DNA of 64,000 nucleotides from Streptomyces carminius (GTDB lineage: Bacteria > Actinomycetota > Actinomycetes > Streptomycetales > Streptomycetaceae): NCBI RefSeq assembly GCF_002794255.1, contig NZ_PGGW01000040.1, positions 124,001-188,000 on the forward strand, written 5' to 3'. Under the pieces are notes generated by a model, which made no database searches, had not been told where the DNA came from, and worked only from the letters and a program-made list of their open reading frames with translations. Both the position numbers and the translations under genes were made by a program. This document shows, piece after piece, positions 51,302 to 59,606 of the stretch; within the stretch, counting starts at the first letter, position 1; the number at the start of each line of letters is the position of its first letter.

Positions 51302-52240
51302 GTGGGGCGCCGCCGCACCGATCGACGACAGCACACCGCCCGGCGCGACAGCCGCCGCGGCCGCGGCAGCCGCCGCCGGAAACGCCCGCACACCCGGCTG
51401 CTGGCCTCGGTCCTGACCCTCGGCGCCTTCGCCGGCAGCGGCTTCCTCGTCGTCCAGCAGGGCACCGGCGCCTCCGACGAGACGGCCGCCGGTGACACGC
51501 TGGAGAGCACCGTCTCGCCCGCGCCGTCCCCGTCCGTCCCGGACAGCGCGGCCCCGTCGGCCTCCCCCTCGGTCTCGGCCCCGGCCTCGCCCTCCACCTC
51601 GGCCTCGTCCTCCCCGTCGGCGACCGCGTCGCCCGGGAAGACCCCGGGCGAGAACCCCGAGAAGAAGACCGAGGTCCCCGCGACCGGCCCGGGCACCTTC
51701 ACCACCGGCCGGGCCGGCGGCGAGACCGTCGGTAAGGGCACCATCCGCACCTACCGGGTGCAGGTGGAGGACGGCGCCGGCGTCTCCGCCGGGCAGGCCG
51801 CCCGGGAGGTGGCCGCGATACTCGCCCATCCGCGCGGCTGGACCAACGACGGCGTCAGCGGCTTCCGGCCCGCCTCCTCCGGCACGGCCGACCTCACCGT
51901 GAAGATAGCCACCCCGGGCACGGCCGACGCCCTCTGCGGCGCCGCCGGGCTGAACACCCGCGGCGAGCTGAACTGCAGCATCGGCGGCACCGTGGTGGTC
52001 AACCTCAGGCGCTGGGTGCTGGGTTCGCCGCAGTTCTCCGGCCCCGTCTCCGAGTACCGGGCGCTGATCATCAACCACGAGGTCGGGCACAGCATCGGCC
52101 ACGGCCACGAGACGTGCCCCGGCCCCGGTCGGCCCGCGCCCGCGATGATGCAGCAGATCAAGGGCCTCAAGGGCTGCGTGGCCAACGCCTGGCCGTACGA
52201 CGAGAACGGGAAGTACCTCGGCGGCCCGAGCGTCCCCTGA
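51302..52240 (+). CDS. DUF3152 putative metalloprotease, membrane-anchored
   Basis: 312 aa from GTG. Arg-rich cytoplasmic N-terminus (1-30), one membrane helix (LLASVLTLGAFAGSGFLVVQ), a Ser/Ala/Pro-rich wall-spanning linker (about 60-125), then the DUF3152 domain. NHEVGHSIGHGHETCPGPG is a metzincin-like HExxHxxGHxH zinc motif; Cys in DALCGAAG, LNCSIGG, TCPGPG and KGCVAN. Probably an extracellular protease; enzymology of the family is not established. Confidence 0.87.
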   Translation: MGRRRTDRRQHTARRDSRRGRGSRRRKRPHTRLLASVLTLGAFAGSGFLVVQQGTGASDETAAGDTLESTVSPAPSPSVPDSAAPSASPSVSAPASPSTSASSSPSATASPGKTPGENPEKKTEVPATGPGTFTTGRAGGETVGKGTIRTYRVQVEDGAGVSAGQAAREVAAILAHPRGWTNDGVSGFRPASSGTADLTVKIATPGTADALCGAAGLNTRGELNCSIGGTVVVNLRRWVLGSPQFSGPVSEYRALIINHEVGHSIGHGHETCPGPGRPAPAMMQQIKGLKGCVANAWPYDENGKYLGGPSVP

Positions 52241-52352
52241 CCGCCGCCCTTCCGCCACCCCGCCGGCTGCCTCTTCGGGCTCCGTCCGGCGTCCGCGGGA
52301 TGCCCTGTCGGTTCCCGTTCCGGATCCGCCCCGCGGGTGTGAGGATGCCCTG

Positions 52353-53060
52353 ATGAGCCGCCACTTCCCGCACCCCGGACACCGCGGCGGCGATCCGGCC
52401 GCCACCGCCGCCGTCACCGCGGCCGTCGCCGCGTACTGGGACGCCGCCGCGCCGTCCTTCGACGACGAGCCGGACCACGGACTGCGCGCCGCGCCGGTCC
52501 GCGCCGCCTGGGCGCGGCGGCTGGCGCGGTGGCTGCCCGACGCCCCCGCCGACGTGCTCGACGTCGGCTGCGGCACCGGCTCGCTGTCGCTGCTGGCGGC
52601 CCGGGCCGGGCACCGGGTGACCGGCGTCGACCTGTCCCCGCGCATGGTGGCGCGGGCCCGGGAGAAGGCCGCCGCCGAGCGGGTGACCGCGCACTTCGCG
52701 GTGGGGGACGCGCAGTCGCCGCCCACCGGCGGACAGCGCTTCGACGCCGTGCTGGCCCGGCATCTGCTGTGGACCCTGCCCGACCCCGCGGCGGCGCTGG
52801 CCCGCTGGGCCGACCGGCTCCGGCCGGGCGGCCGGCTCGTCCTAGTGGAGGGCCGGTGGCGGCAGTCGGCGCGGGACGCCGGCTCGTACGTGCCCGGGGC
52901 CCGGGCACTGCCCTGGTACGGGGGCGTCGGCGCCGCGGAGCTGACCGCCGCCGTGGCACCGCCGGCCGTCCGGGTGCGCGTCGTACGGCTGGAGGACGAC
53001 ACGGAACTGTGGGGCGGCCCGGTGGACGACGAGCGGTACGCCCTGCTGGCGGACATCTGA
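52353..53060 (+). CDS. SAM-dependent class I methyltransferase
   Basis: 235 aa. Rossmann motif I VLDVGCGTGSLSLLAARAGHRVTGVDLSPRM and motif II/III AHFAVGDAQSPP, FDAVLARHLLWTLPDP. ATG at 52353 after GGTGTGAGGATGCC. Small-molecule methylation is likely; substrate unknown. Separate from the LLM gene by 124 bp. Confidence 0.88.
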   Translation: MSRHFPHPGHRGGDPAATAAVTAAVAAYWDAAAPSFDDEPDHGLRAAPVRAAWARRLARWLPDAPADVLDVGCGTGSLSLLAARAGHRVTGVDLSPRMVARAREKAAAERVTAHFAVGDAQSPPTGGQRFDAVLARHLLWTLPDPAAALARWADRLRPGGRLVLVEGRWRQSARDAGSYVPGARALPWYGGVGAAELTAAVAPPAVRVRVVRLEDDTELWGGPVDDERYALLADI

Positions 53061-53184
53061 CGGCCGCCCGGCGGCGACACGGCGGGCCCGGACGGTGGAA
53101 CACCTTCCGTCGAGGCCGGGGTTGGGGCATCGTCAGGGCGGCGGGCGGACCGCCCGCCTGACCACCGACACCGGGAGGCAGCAC

Positions 53185-54072
53185 ATGGGTGACGGCACGA
53201 CGGGCGGCGCGCGTTCCCTGGGAGACCTCATCGGGCGCCACGGCGTCTTCGGCGGGTTCCCGGGAGCGGACCCGGCCCTGCTGACGGAGGCCGCCGCCGA
53301 GCTGGCGGAACTGGGCTTCGGCACCGTGTGGCTCGGCCACAGCACCGTCGAGGAGGCCGCGCCGGTCGTCGCGGCCGTCGGCGGAATCACCGTGGGCACC
53401 GCGATCCAGAGCATCTGGCGGTACGGGGCGGCGGACACCGCCGCGCGGTTCGCGGAGCTGGAGGCCGCCCATCCCGGGCGCTTCGTGCTGGGCCTGGGCG
53501 TGAGCCACCCCCAGATGGTGGCGGGCTACCGGCGCCCGCTGGCGTCGATGTCCGGCTATCTGGACGAGCTGGACGCCGCCGGGCGGCCGGTGCCCGCCGG
53601 ACGGCGCGTGCTGGCCGCCCTCGGGCCGAGGATGCTGGGCCTGGCCGCGGAGCGCGCGGCGGGCGCCCTGCCGTACCTGGTGACGTCCGCCCAGGTGGCG
53701 GCGGCCCGCGAGACGCTGGGCACCGGGCCCGTCCTCGCCCCCGAACTGGGCGTGGTGCTGGAGACGGACCCGGCGCGGGCCCGCGCCCTGGCCCGCGAGG
53801 CCCTGTCGTTCTACCTGGGCCTGACCAACTACACCGACAACTGGCTGCGCGGCGGCTTCACCGCACAGGACCTCTCCGGCGGAGGGAGCGACCGCCTGGT
53901 GGACGCGCTGTTCGCATGGGGCGACGAGGACCGGGTCCGGGCCCGGGTGGACGAGTTCCGGGCGGCCGGGGCCGACCACATCGCCTTCCAGCTCATCGGC
54001 GGGGCCACCGAGGGCGGCCTGCCGCGCGAGGGCTGGCGGCGGCTCGCCGCGCTCACGGCGGCCGGGGACTGA
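53185..54072 (+). CDS. LLM-class F420-dependent oxidoreductase
   Basis: 295 aa from ATG behind GGGAGGC. TIM-barrel bacterial luciferase-like fold: VFGGFPGADPALLTEAAAELAELGFGTVWLGHS, GGITVGTAIQSIWRYGAADTAARFAEL, GRFVLGLGVSHPQMV and YLDELDAAGRPVPAGRRVLAALGP. In actinobacteria most such proteins use coenzyme F420. Substrate unknown. Confidence 0.88.
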   Translation: MGDGTTGGARSLGDLIGRHGVFGGFPGADPALLTEAAAELAELGFGTVWLGHSTVEEAAPVVAAVGGITVGTAIQSIWRYGAADTAARFAELEAAHPGRFVLGLGVSHPQMVAGYRRPLASMSGYLDELDAAGRPVPAGRRVLAALGPRMLGLAAERAAGALPYLVTSAQVAAARETLGTGPVLAPELGVVLETDPARARALAREALSFYLGLTNYTDNWLRGGFTAQDLSGGGSDRLVDALFAWGDEDRVRARVDEFRAAGADHIAFQLIGGATEGGLPREGWRRLAALTAAGD

Positions 54073-54153
54073 CCGCCCCCGGGACCCTGCCCGCCCGTCT
54101 CGCGCAGCCGCTCCGGGAAGGCCCGCACGGCCTGTCCCGGTCCGGCCGTGACG

Positions 54154-54768
54154 TCATCCCGGCCCGGCCACCGGCCGCCGCTCCAGACGCACCCAGGCCG
54201 TGACGGTCCCGTCGCCGTGCCGCTCCAGATCGGCGCCCGCCACCGTGAGCAGCCGCCGGACGGCGGCGTTGCCCGCGGTGGTGTGCGCGTACAGCCGGGT
54301 GGCGCCGCGCTCCCGGGCGGCCGCCAGCAGCCGGGCGAACACCCGCGTGCCCACGCCCCGGCCCCGGTAGGAGCGGCCCAGCCACACCCCCGCCTCGACC
54401 GCGCCCGGCTCCGGACGCGGGGCCAGCCGGGCGGCGCCCGCCACCCGCTTCGCCGGCCGTCCGGCCTCCCCGGGCTCCGTCACCACGACGGCGTAGGTGG
54501 CCTGGTCCGGCGCCGGGCCCAGGGAGTGGGACCGGTGGAAGCGCAGGAACGCCTCCCGACGCGCCTCGGTCCACCCGGCGGCCCCGGCAGTCTCCGGTGC
54601 ACCGCCCGGCGCGCTGTCCGGCGTACTGCCCGCCGGGCCGTCCACCGGGCCGTCCGGCGGCATCACCTCGGCGGGGTCGGCGTCGGTGACGGCCGTGTCC
54701 AGCAGTTCCGTCAGCAGCTCCGCGTCCAGCGGGCGGAGGACGACGAGGTCGGGAGGCGTGGGGTTCAT
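54154..54768 (-). CDS. GNAT-family N-acetyltransferase
   Basis: 204 aa. Acetyl-CoA loop VWLGRSYRGRGVGTRVFARLLAAARERGATRLYAHTTAGNAAVRRLL (Q/R-x-x-G-x-G/A). A Pro/Gly-rich insert (about 36-62) separates the first helices. Cytoplasmic; acceptor unknown. Confidence 0.87.
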   Translation of the reverse strand: MNPTPPDLVVLRPLDAELLTELLDTAVTDADPAEVMPPDGPVDGPAGSTPDSAPGGAPETAGAAGWTEARREAFLRFHRSHSLGPAPDQATYAVVVTEPGEAGRPAKRVAGAARLAPRPEPGAVEAGVWLGRSYRGRGVGTRVFARLLAAARERGATRLYAHTTAGNAAVRRLLTVAGADLERHGDGTVTAWVRLERRPVAGPG

Positions 54769-54889
54769 GGGGGCACGATGCCCGACGCGCGCCCGCCGCC
54801 CAACGGCTTTTCGGGCCGAACGGACCTCCCGCCCGGGGGAAACCGGCCACTTTCCCGGCGTTCCCTCCCCCGCACGCCCTCACCCGGCC

Positions 54890-54925
54890 GGCGGGGAGGA
54901 CGGGACCGCCCCCGTCCTCCCCGCC
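54890..54925 (-). terminator. 15-bp hairpin behind wrbA
   Basis: GGCGGGGAGGACGGG (54890-54904) pairs perfectly with 54911-54925; 6-nt loop. Placed 28 bp after the wrbA stop on the minus strand. Confidence 0.85.
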
Positions 54926-54952
54926 GCCGGTCAGCCCCCGGTCAGCCGTCGC

Positions 54953-55564
54953 TCAGCCGTCGCCCTTGAGCTTGCCCGCGACGGTCACCACGCGCCGCGT
55001 CATGTGGTCGAGCGCGTCGTGCTCCGCCTCGGTGAGCGGAGCGTTGTTCTCGGGTCCGGTGACGTGGGAGACGCCGTAGGGGTTGCCGTCCACGAACTTC
55101 AGCGGCTCGGTGTAGCCCGGCGGTACGAGGATGCCGCCGAAGTGGATGATGACGTTGTAGAGCGTCAGCAGGGTCGACTCCTGGCCGCCGTGGGCGGTCT
55201 GGGAGGCGGTGAAGCCGGCGTACACCTTGTCGGCCAGCAGCCCCTGCATCCACTGCGGGCCCAGGGTGTCGATGAACTGCTTGAGCTGGCTGGAGACGTT
55301 GCCGTACCGGGTGGGCGTGCCGAACAGCACGGCGTCGGCCCAGACGATGTCGTCGGGGCTCGCCTTCGGCTCGTCCTTGATCTGCTCGTAGTGCCGGGCC
55401 CACTCCTCGTTGGAGGAGATGGCCTGTGGCGGGGCGAGCTCCTCGACATGCCGCAGGCGCACCTCGGCGCCCGCCTTCTGCCCGGCCTCGACCAGCCGGT
55501 CGGCCATCTTCTGGATGGTGCCGGTCGACGAGTAGTAGATGATGGCCAGCTTGACGTTGCTCAT
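54953..55564 (-). CDS. wrbA: NAD(P)H:quinone oxidoreductase WrbA
   Basis: 203 aa. WrbA signature: KLAIIYYSSTGTIQKMADRLVEAG, VLFGTPTRYGNVSSQLKQFID, and FTASQTAHGGQESTLLTLYNVIIHFGGILVPPGY. FMN-dependent two-electron reduction of quinones protects against redox cycling. ATG with GAGGAGTCG upstream. Ends KLKGDG. Confidence 0.93.
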   Translation of the reverse strand: MSNVKLAIIYYSSTGTIQKMADRLVEAGQKAGAEVRLRHVEELAPPQAISSNEEWARHYEQIKDEPKASPDDIVWADAVLFGTPTRYGNVSSQLKQFIDTLGPQWMQGLLADKVYAGFTASQTAHGGQESTLLTLYNVIIHFGGILVPPGYTEPLKFVDGNPYGVSHVTGPENNAPLTEAEHDALDHMTRRVVTVAGKLKGDG

Positions 55565-55992
55565 GTGTGCGACGACTCCTCGTTCACATCGGCGGCGGTG
55601 GTGGTGCCGACCGGTTCGGCCCGCGTGCCCCGTGCTCGGTCGGCCCGTACGGATCAGCGAACCCTTTGCACCTTTTGATGCGGTCTACACGCCATCCGCC
55701 GCTTCTCACCGCTGACGGCCGCCCCCGGCCGCTCTCCGCGCGCTCCCCGCGCGCCTCGGCACACCCGGAGCGCACCCGGCCGGGCAACGCCGCCCGGGTT
55801 CCGCGCCCGAAAAGATCCAAACCTCCCCGGTGGCCGGTGCCCGTTCCGGCCCGGAGGCCGGAGCACCCCGCCGGATCCGGAACAATGGCCCCGACAGCCG
55901 TACCGGCCCGGGCCTCCGGCCGCGAACGGCACCCGTGCCGCGCTCACGCAGCACCCGAACAGCAGCACCCGAACAGCAGCGAAGGAGCTCTG
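55565..55992. other. Intergenic region with 14-bp tandem duplication
   Basis: 428 bp between the divergent wrbA and DUF368 genes. The unit CAGCACCCGAACAG is repeated directly at 55949-55962 and 55963-55976, immediately ahead of the GAAGGAGC ribosome site of the DUF368 gene. Sequence CCTTTGCACCTTTTGATGCG near 55659-55680 is A/T-rich and may hold the wrbA promoter. No gene seen. Confidence 0.55.
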
Positions 55993-57024
55993 GTGGGGGA
56001 CACCCAGCGAAACAGGGCGGCGGCGTCCGCCTGGCCCGCCCGCGGTCTCGACGTGGTACGCGGCGCGCTCATCGGCACCGCGGAGACCGTGCCGGGCGTC
56101 AGCGGCGGCACGGTGGCACTCGTGGTCGGCGTGTACGAGACCGCCATCGGCTCGGCGAGCCACCTGGTCAGCGCCGCCCGGCTGGCGGTCGCGGACCTTC
56201 CCCGCGGCCGGGGCCCGTCCCGGGCCGCGGCGGAGGTACGGGAGGTCCAGTGGCGGGTCCTCGTCCCGCTGCTGCTCGGCATGTTCGCCGCGCTGATCCT
56301 GATGGCCGGCCTGGTCGAGCACTGGGTGGAGACCCAGCCGGTGCAGAGCCGCGCCCTGTTCTTCGGCCTGGTCCTGGCCTCGCTGTGGGTGCCGTTCTCC
56401 ATGGCCTCCCGGGCGCCGCTGCGCGGCGGCGGCACCGCGTCCTGGCGGCCGGGCGAGATACTCATCGCCCTGGTGAGCGCCGCGGCCGCCTTCGTGATCG
56501 TCAGCCTGCCGCCCGGTGAGGTGGAGGCCACCCCCGTGGTGATCGTCGCCGCGGCGGCGATCGCGGTGTCGGCGCTGGTGCTGCCGGGGCTGTCCGGCTC
56601 GTTCCTGCTGCTGACCTTCGGGCTGTACGAGCGGACGCTGTCCGCCGTCAACGAGCGGGACTTCGGCTATCTGGGCCTCTTCGCGCTCGGCGCCCTGCTG
56701 GGGCTGGCCTCCTTCGTCAAGCTGATGCAGTGGCTGCTGACCCACCGGGAGCGCATCACCCTGGTGATACTCACCGGTGTGGTGGCGGGCTGTCTGCGGG
56801 CGCTGTGGCCCTGGCAGGACGAGGACCGCGCCCTCCTCGCGCCCGGCGAGCACATCGGTGCGGCGGCCGGCCTGTGCGCGCTGGGCTTCGTGGTCGTCGC
56901 GGGGTTCGCGGTGGCGGAGCACCGCGTGGCGTCCCGGCGCGCCACGGCCGACCTGCGGGCGGCCGAGGCGGCGCGGTCCGAGGACACCATGATCCTCACC
57001 CCGCCCCGCGACCCGTCCCGCTGA
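55993..57024 (+). CDS. DUF368 polyprenyl-phosphate (undecaprenyl-phosphate) translocase
   Basis: 343 aa from GTG 55993, preceded by GAAGGAGCTCTG. DUF368 core RGALIGTAETVPGVSGGTVALVVGVYE near the start and the second-half copy AISALVLPGLSGSFLLLTFGLYERTL; about 8-10 membrane helices. This family was recently shown to flip undecaprenyl phosphate back to the inner leaflet for cell-wall recycling (PopT). The frame upstream of 55993 is not family-like. Its 3' end overlaps a convergent HAD gene. Confidence 0.9.
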   Translation: MGDTQRNRAAASAWPARGLDVVRGALIGTAETVPGVSGGTVALVVGVYETAIGSASHLVSAARLAVADLPRGRGPSRAAAEVREVQWRVLVPLLLGMFAALILMAGLVEHWVETQPVQSRALFFGLVLASLWVPFSMASRAPLRGGGTASWRPGEILIALVSAAAAFVIVSLPPGEVEATPVVIVAAAAIAVSALVLPGLSGSFLLLTFGLYERTLSAVNERDFGYLGLFALGALLGLASFVKLMQWLLTHRERITLVILTGVVAGCLRALWPWQDEDRALLAPGEHIGAAAGLCALGFVVVAGFAVAEHRVASRRATADLRAAEAARSEDTMILTPPRDPSR

Positions 57025-57764
57025 GCGGTCCGGCCTCGCGGGATCCCGCCTCCGGCCGTTCCCTCTCCTTCTCCTTCTCCTTCCCCTCTCCCTTCCCCTT
57101 CCCCTCTCCCTTCCCCGCGGCCCGGACGGACCGGCCGGAGGCCCAGCGCCCCGGCCAGCCCGTCCGGGCCGCGGTACACCAGGCCGGTCATGCCGAGCGC
57201 GGCGGCGGCCGCGACGTTCTCCGGCCGGTCGTCCACGAACAGGCAGCGGGCGGCGGGGACCCCCGCCCGCGCGGTGGCGAGCTCGTAGATCCCCCGGTCC
57301 GGCTTGGCGACCCCTTCCAGCGCGCTGTTGACGACCCGGTGGGCCAGACCCGCCAGCCCCATCGCCGCCAGGTCCTCGTCCAGCTCCAGCGAGGCGTTGG
57401 TCACCAGCACCAGGGGCACGCGCTCCCGCACCCGGCGGAGCAGGGCCACCACCGCCGGGTCCGCCCGGAACGGCGCCCCGGCGAGCGCCTCGCCCAGCTC
57501 GCGCGCCCGCGCGTACGGCAGCCGCGGCTCCCGTTCCGCCAGGGCGAGCGCGACGGACTCGGCCCACCGCCGCCGGGTGACCCGGCCCAGCAGCAGCGGC
57601 AGGTCCACCTCCGGAGCGAAGGCGACCGCCGCCGTGGTGCCCTCCGGCAGTCCGGCGGCGCGCTCCAGCGCCGTCAGCCGGGAGGTGTCGTAGAAGCGGA
57701 TGACGTTGTCCAGATCGCACAGCACCGCGTCGAAGGGGCGGCCGGCAGGGGCATCGGTCGTCAC
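56667..57764 (-). CDS. HAD-superfamily hydrolase with long antisense C-terminal extension
   Basis: 365 aa from GTG 57764 (TTDAPAGRPFDAVLCDLDNVIRF). HAD motifs: DLDNVIRFYD, LVTNASLELDED, KPDRGIYELA and FVDDRPENVAAAAALGMTG; family size ends near residue 212. The remaining 150 residues are Gly-Glu repeats (from the polypyrimidine tract at about 57061-57116) and then low-complexity sequence read antisense through the DUF368 gene for 358 nt. Whether that tail is translated in vivo is doubtful, but no earlier stop is present. Confidence 0.8.
   Translation of the reverse strand: MTTDAPAGRPFDAVLCDLDNVIRFYDTSRLTALERAAGLPEGTTAAVAFAPEVDLPLLLGRVTRRRWAESVALALAEREPRLPYARARELGEALAGAPFRADPAVVALLRRVRERVPLVLVTNASLELDEDLAAMGLAGLAHRVVNSALEGVAKPDRGIYELATARAGVPAARCLFVDDRPENVAAAAALGMTGLVYRGPDGLAGALGLRPVRPGRGEGRGEGEGRGEGEGEGEGTAGGGIPRGRTAQRDGSRGGVRIMVSSDRAASAARRSAVARRDATRCSATANPATTTKPSAHRPAAAPMCSPGARRARSSSCQGHSARRQPATTPVSITRVMRSRWVSSHCISLTKEASPSRAPSAKRPR
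57061..57116. repeat. Polypyrimidine CTCCTT/CCCTT microsatellite
   Basis: Runs of CTCCTT, CCCCTCT and CCCTTCC, nearly pure pyrimidine on the plus strand. It encodes Gly-Glu-rich repeats on the minus strand in the HAD gene. Sequence of this kind can slip and can form triple helices. Confidence 0.8.
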
Positions 57765-57824
57765 CGCCCCACCCTCGCACGGGCCCCGGCCCCGGGCCAC
57801 CGTCCGGGTGTGCGTGCGTGCGGG

Positions 57825-58469
57825 TCAGCGGGCTCCGGCCGGCCGCCGCCCGTACCAGGCCGCCAGCCGGTCGGCGGCGGGCGCCTCCGCGGGGACGTCC
57901 ACCACGGGTCCGAACGGCACCGGGCCGCCGCGCCGGTCGGCGGGCATGACGCGGTCCCGGGCGGCGAGGAGGGTGCCGAGCACCTCCGGGTCCCAGTCGG
58001 GCCGCTGCCCGGTCGCGGTGGCCAGGTCCCAGGTGTGGACGGTCAGCTCGGCGGTGTAGACGGGGGCGACCGCCGCGCCCGGCAGCACCGCGTGCGGAGC
58101 CTGCAGCGGCCGGTCCAGGACCGCCGGGTCCGACCAGGCGGCGAGCGCCTCGCGGGCGGCGTCCGCCCAGACGGCCGTACGCCCCTCGTCGGTGACGCCC
58201 TCGGCGAGGCCCGGCAGCCCCCGCGGGTCCCCGCCGCGGCCGGTGGCGGCCACCCGGCGCAGTACGGCGATCATGTGGTCCGCCAGTTGCCGGACGGTGT
58301 AGTCAGGGCAGGGGGTGGGGTCGCCGAGCTGTCCGGGGCGGACGGCGGCGAGGACGGTCCCGGCCAGGGCGACGGCCCGGTCCAGGCCGGCACGGGGCTC
58401 GACGCCGCCGGATCCGGCGGTGGTCCCGCCCGTGGTGGCACTCGTGGTTGCGCTCGTGATGTCGGTCAT
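57825..58469 (-). CDS. TIGR03086-type (DinB/mycothiol-maleylpyruvate-isomerase-like) metal-binding protein
   Basis: 214 aa from ATG at complement 58467-58469, with an ATG three codons earlier as an alternative. A Thr/Ser-rich start, then the four-helix DinB-like core: LDRAVALAGTVLAAVRPGQLGDPTPCPDYTVRQLADHMI (first metal His in DHM) and YTAELTVHTWDLATATGQR (second His). Members may be mycothiol-dependent enzymes. Divergent from a WYL regulator, a common arrangement. Confidence 0.85.
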   Translation of the reverse strand: MTDITSATTSATTGGTTAGSGGVEPRAGLDRAVALAGTVLAAVRPGQLGDPTPCPDYTVRQLADHMIAVLRRVAATGRGGDPRGLPGLAEGVTDEGRTAVWADAAREALAAWSDPAVLDRPLQAPHAVLPGAAVAPVYTAELTVHTWDLATATGQRPDWDPEVLGTLLAARDRVMPADRRGGPVPFGPVVDVPAEAPAADRLAAWYGRRPAGAR

Positions 58470-58533
58470 GGAACCCATCCTGCTGACCGAACCGGCCATC
58501 TCCTGACCGGTTTCCGGAGCAGAATCGACTGCC

Positions 58534-59499
58534 ATGAGAGCCGACCGGCTGGTGGCGACCCTGCTGTTCCTGCAGACACGCGGGCAGGTGACCGCGGCGG
58601 AGGTGGCCGCGGAACTGGAGGTGTCCGAGCGCACGGCCCGGCGCGACCTGGAGGCGCTGGCGCTGGCCGGCGTACCCGTCTACGCCCGGCGCGGCCGGGG
58701 CGGCGGCTGGTCGCTGGTCGGCGGCGCCCGCACCGACCTCAGCGGACTGACCGCCGCCGAGACCCGGGCGCTGTTCCTGCTGGCCGGGCCGTCGGCGGTC
58801 ACCCCCGAGCTGCGGACGGCACTGCGCAAGCTGGTACGGGCGCTGCCCGCACCGCTGCGGCCGGGCGCCGAGGCCGCCGCCGGGGCCGCCGTCGCCGACG
58901 GCACGGACTGGACCCGCGCCCCGGCCGACCCCGGCGGCCCCTTGTCGGCTGCCCTCCAGCGGGCCGTGCTGGACGGGGTCCAGGTCCGGCTCGGCTACGC
59001 CGCGCCGGGCAGACCCGCCGGTGAGCGGACCGTCCACCCGCTGGGCCTGGTCGCCAAGGCCGGTGCCCGGTACCTCGTCGCCGGCACCGACCGCGGCCCG
59101 CGGACCTTCCGCCTGGACCGGATCGTCTCCGCCGAGCCGACCGGCGAGCCCGCAGTCCGGCCGGAGGGCTTCGACCTCACCGCCCTCTGGCGCACCCTGG
59201 CCGGGGAAATGGAGGAGCGGCTGAGCGCGGCGACCGTACGGGCCCGGGCCGAGCCCGCCGCCGAGCCGCTGCTGCGGCGGCTGTTCGGCGGGCTGCTGCG
59301 CGTCACCGGCCGCCCACCGGACGGCGGCCCGCTGGAGATCGAGGTAGACGGTCCCGCCCCGCAGGCGGTGGCCTCCCGGCTGGCCGGGCTGGGCTCCCGT
59401 GTCGAGGTCCTCGCCCCGCCCGAGGCCCGAGCACACCTCGCCCGCCTGGCGGCCGACCTCACCGCCCGCTACGGCCCGCCGCCGCAGGACGGCCCGTAG
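58534..59499 (+). CDS. HTH/WYL-domain transcriptional regulator (YafY-like)
   Basis: 321 aa. HTH RADRLVATLLFLQTRGQVTAAEVAAELEVSERTARRDLEALALAGVPVYARRGRGGGWSLVGG; WYL region VHPLGLVAKAGARYLVAGTDRGPRTFRLDRI; C-terminal WCX-like part. Same architecture as the regulator at 13789 but with different C-terminal length. Likely controls the divergent DinB-like gene (64 bp apart). Confidence 0.88.
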   Translation: MRADRLVATLLFLQTRGQVTAAEVAAELEVSERTARRDLEALALAGVPVYARRGRGGGWSLVGGARTDLSGLTAAETRALFLLAGPSAVTPELRTALRKLVRALPAPLRPGAEAAAGAAVADGTDWTRAPADPGGPLSAALQRAVLDGVQVRLGYAAPGRPAGERTVHPLGLVAKAGARYLVAGTDRGPRTFRLDRIVSAEPTGEPAVRPEGFDLTALWRTLAGEMEERLSAATVRARAEPAAEPLLRRLFGGLLRVTGRPPDGGPLEIEVDGPAPQAVASRLAGLGSRVEVLAPPEARAHLARLAADLTARYGPPPQDGP

Positions 59500-59606
59500 G
59501 GCCGTACGCGGTGGCCGCGCGGCGGAGGCCGTACGTCCCGGCGGCCGGGCCGCGCTCGCACGACCGGGCTCCCGTTCGGCTTTCCGGAGTGACGAACCGC
59601 CGGTTC

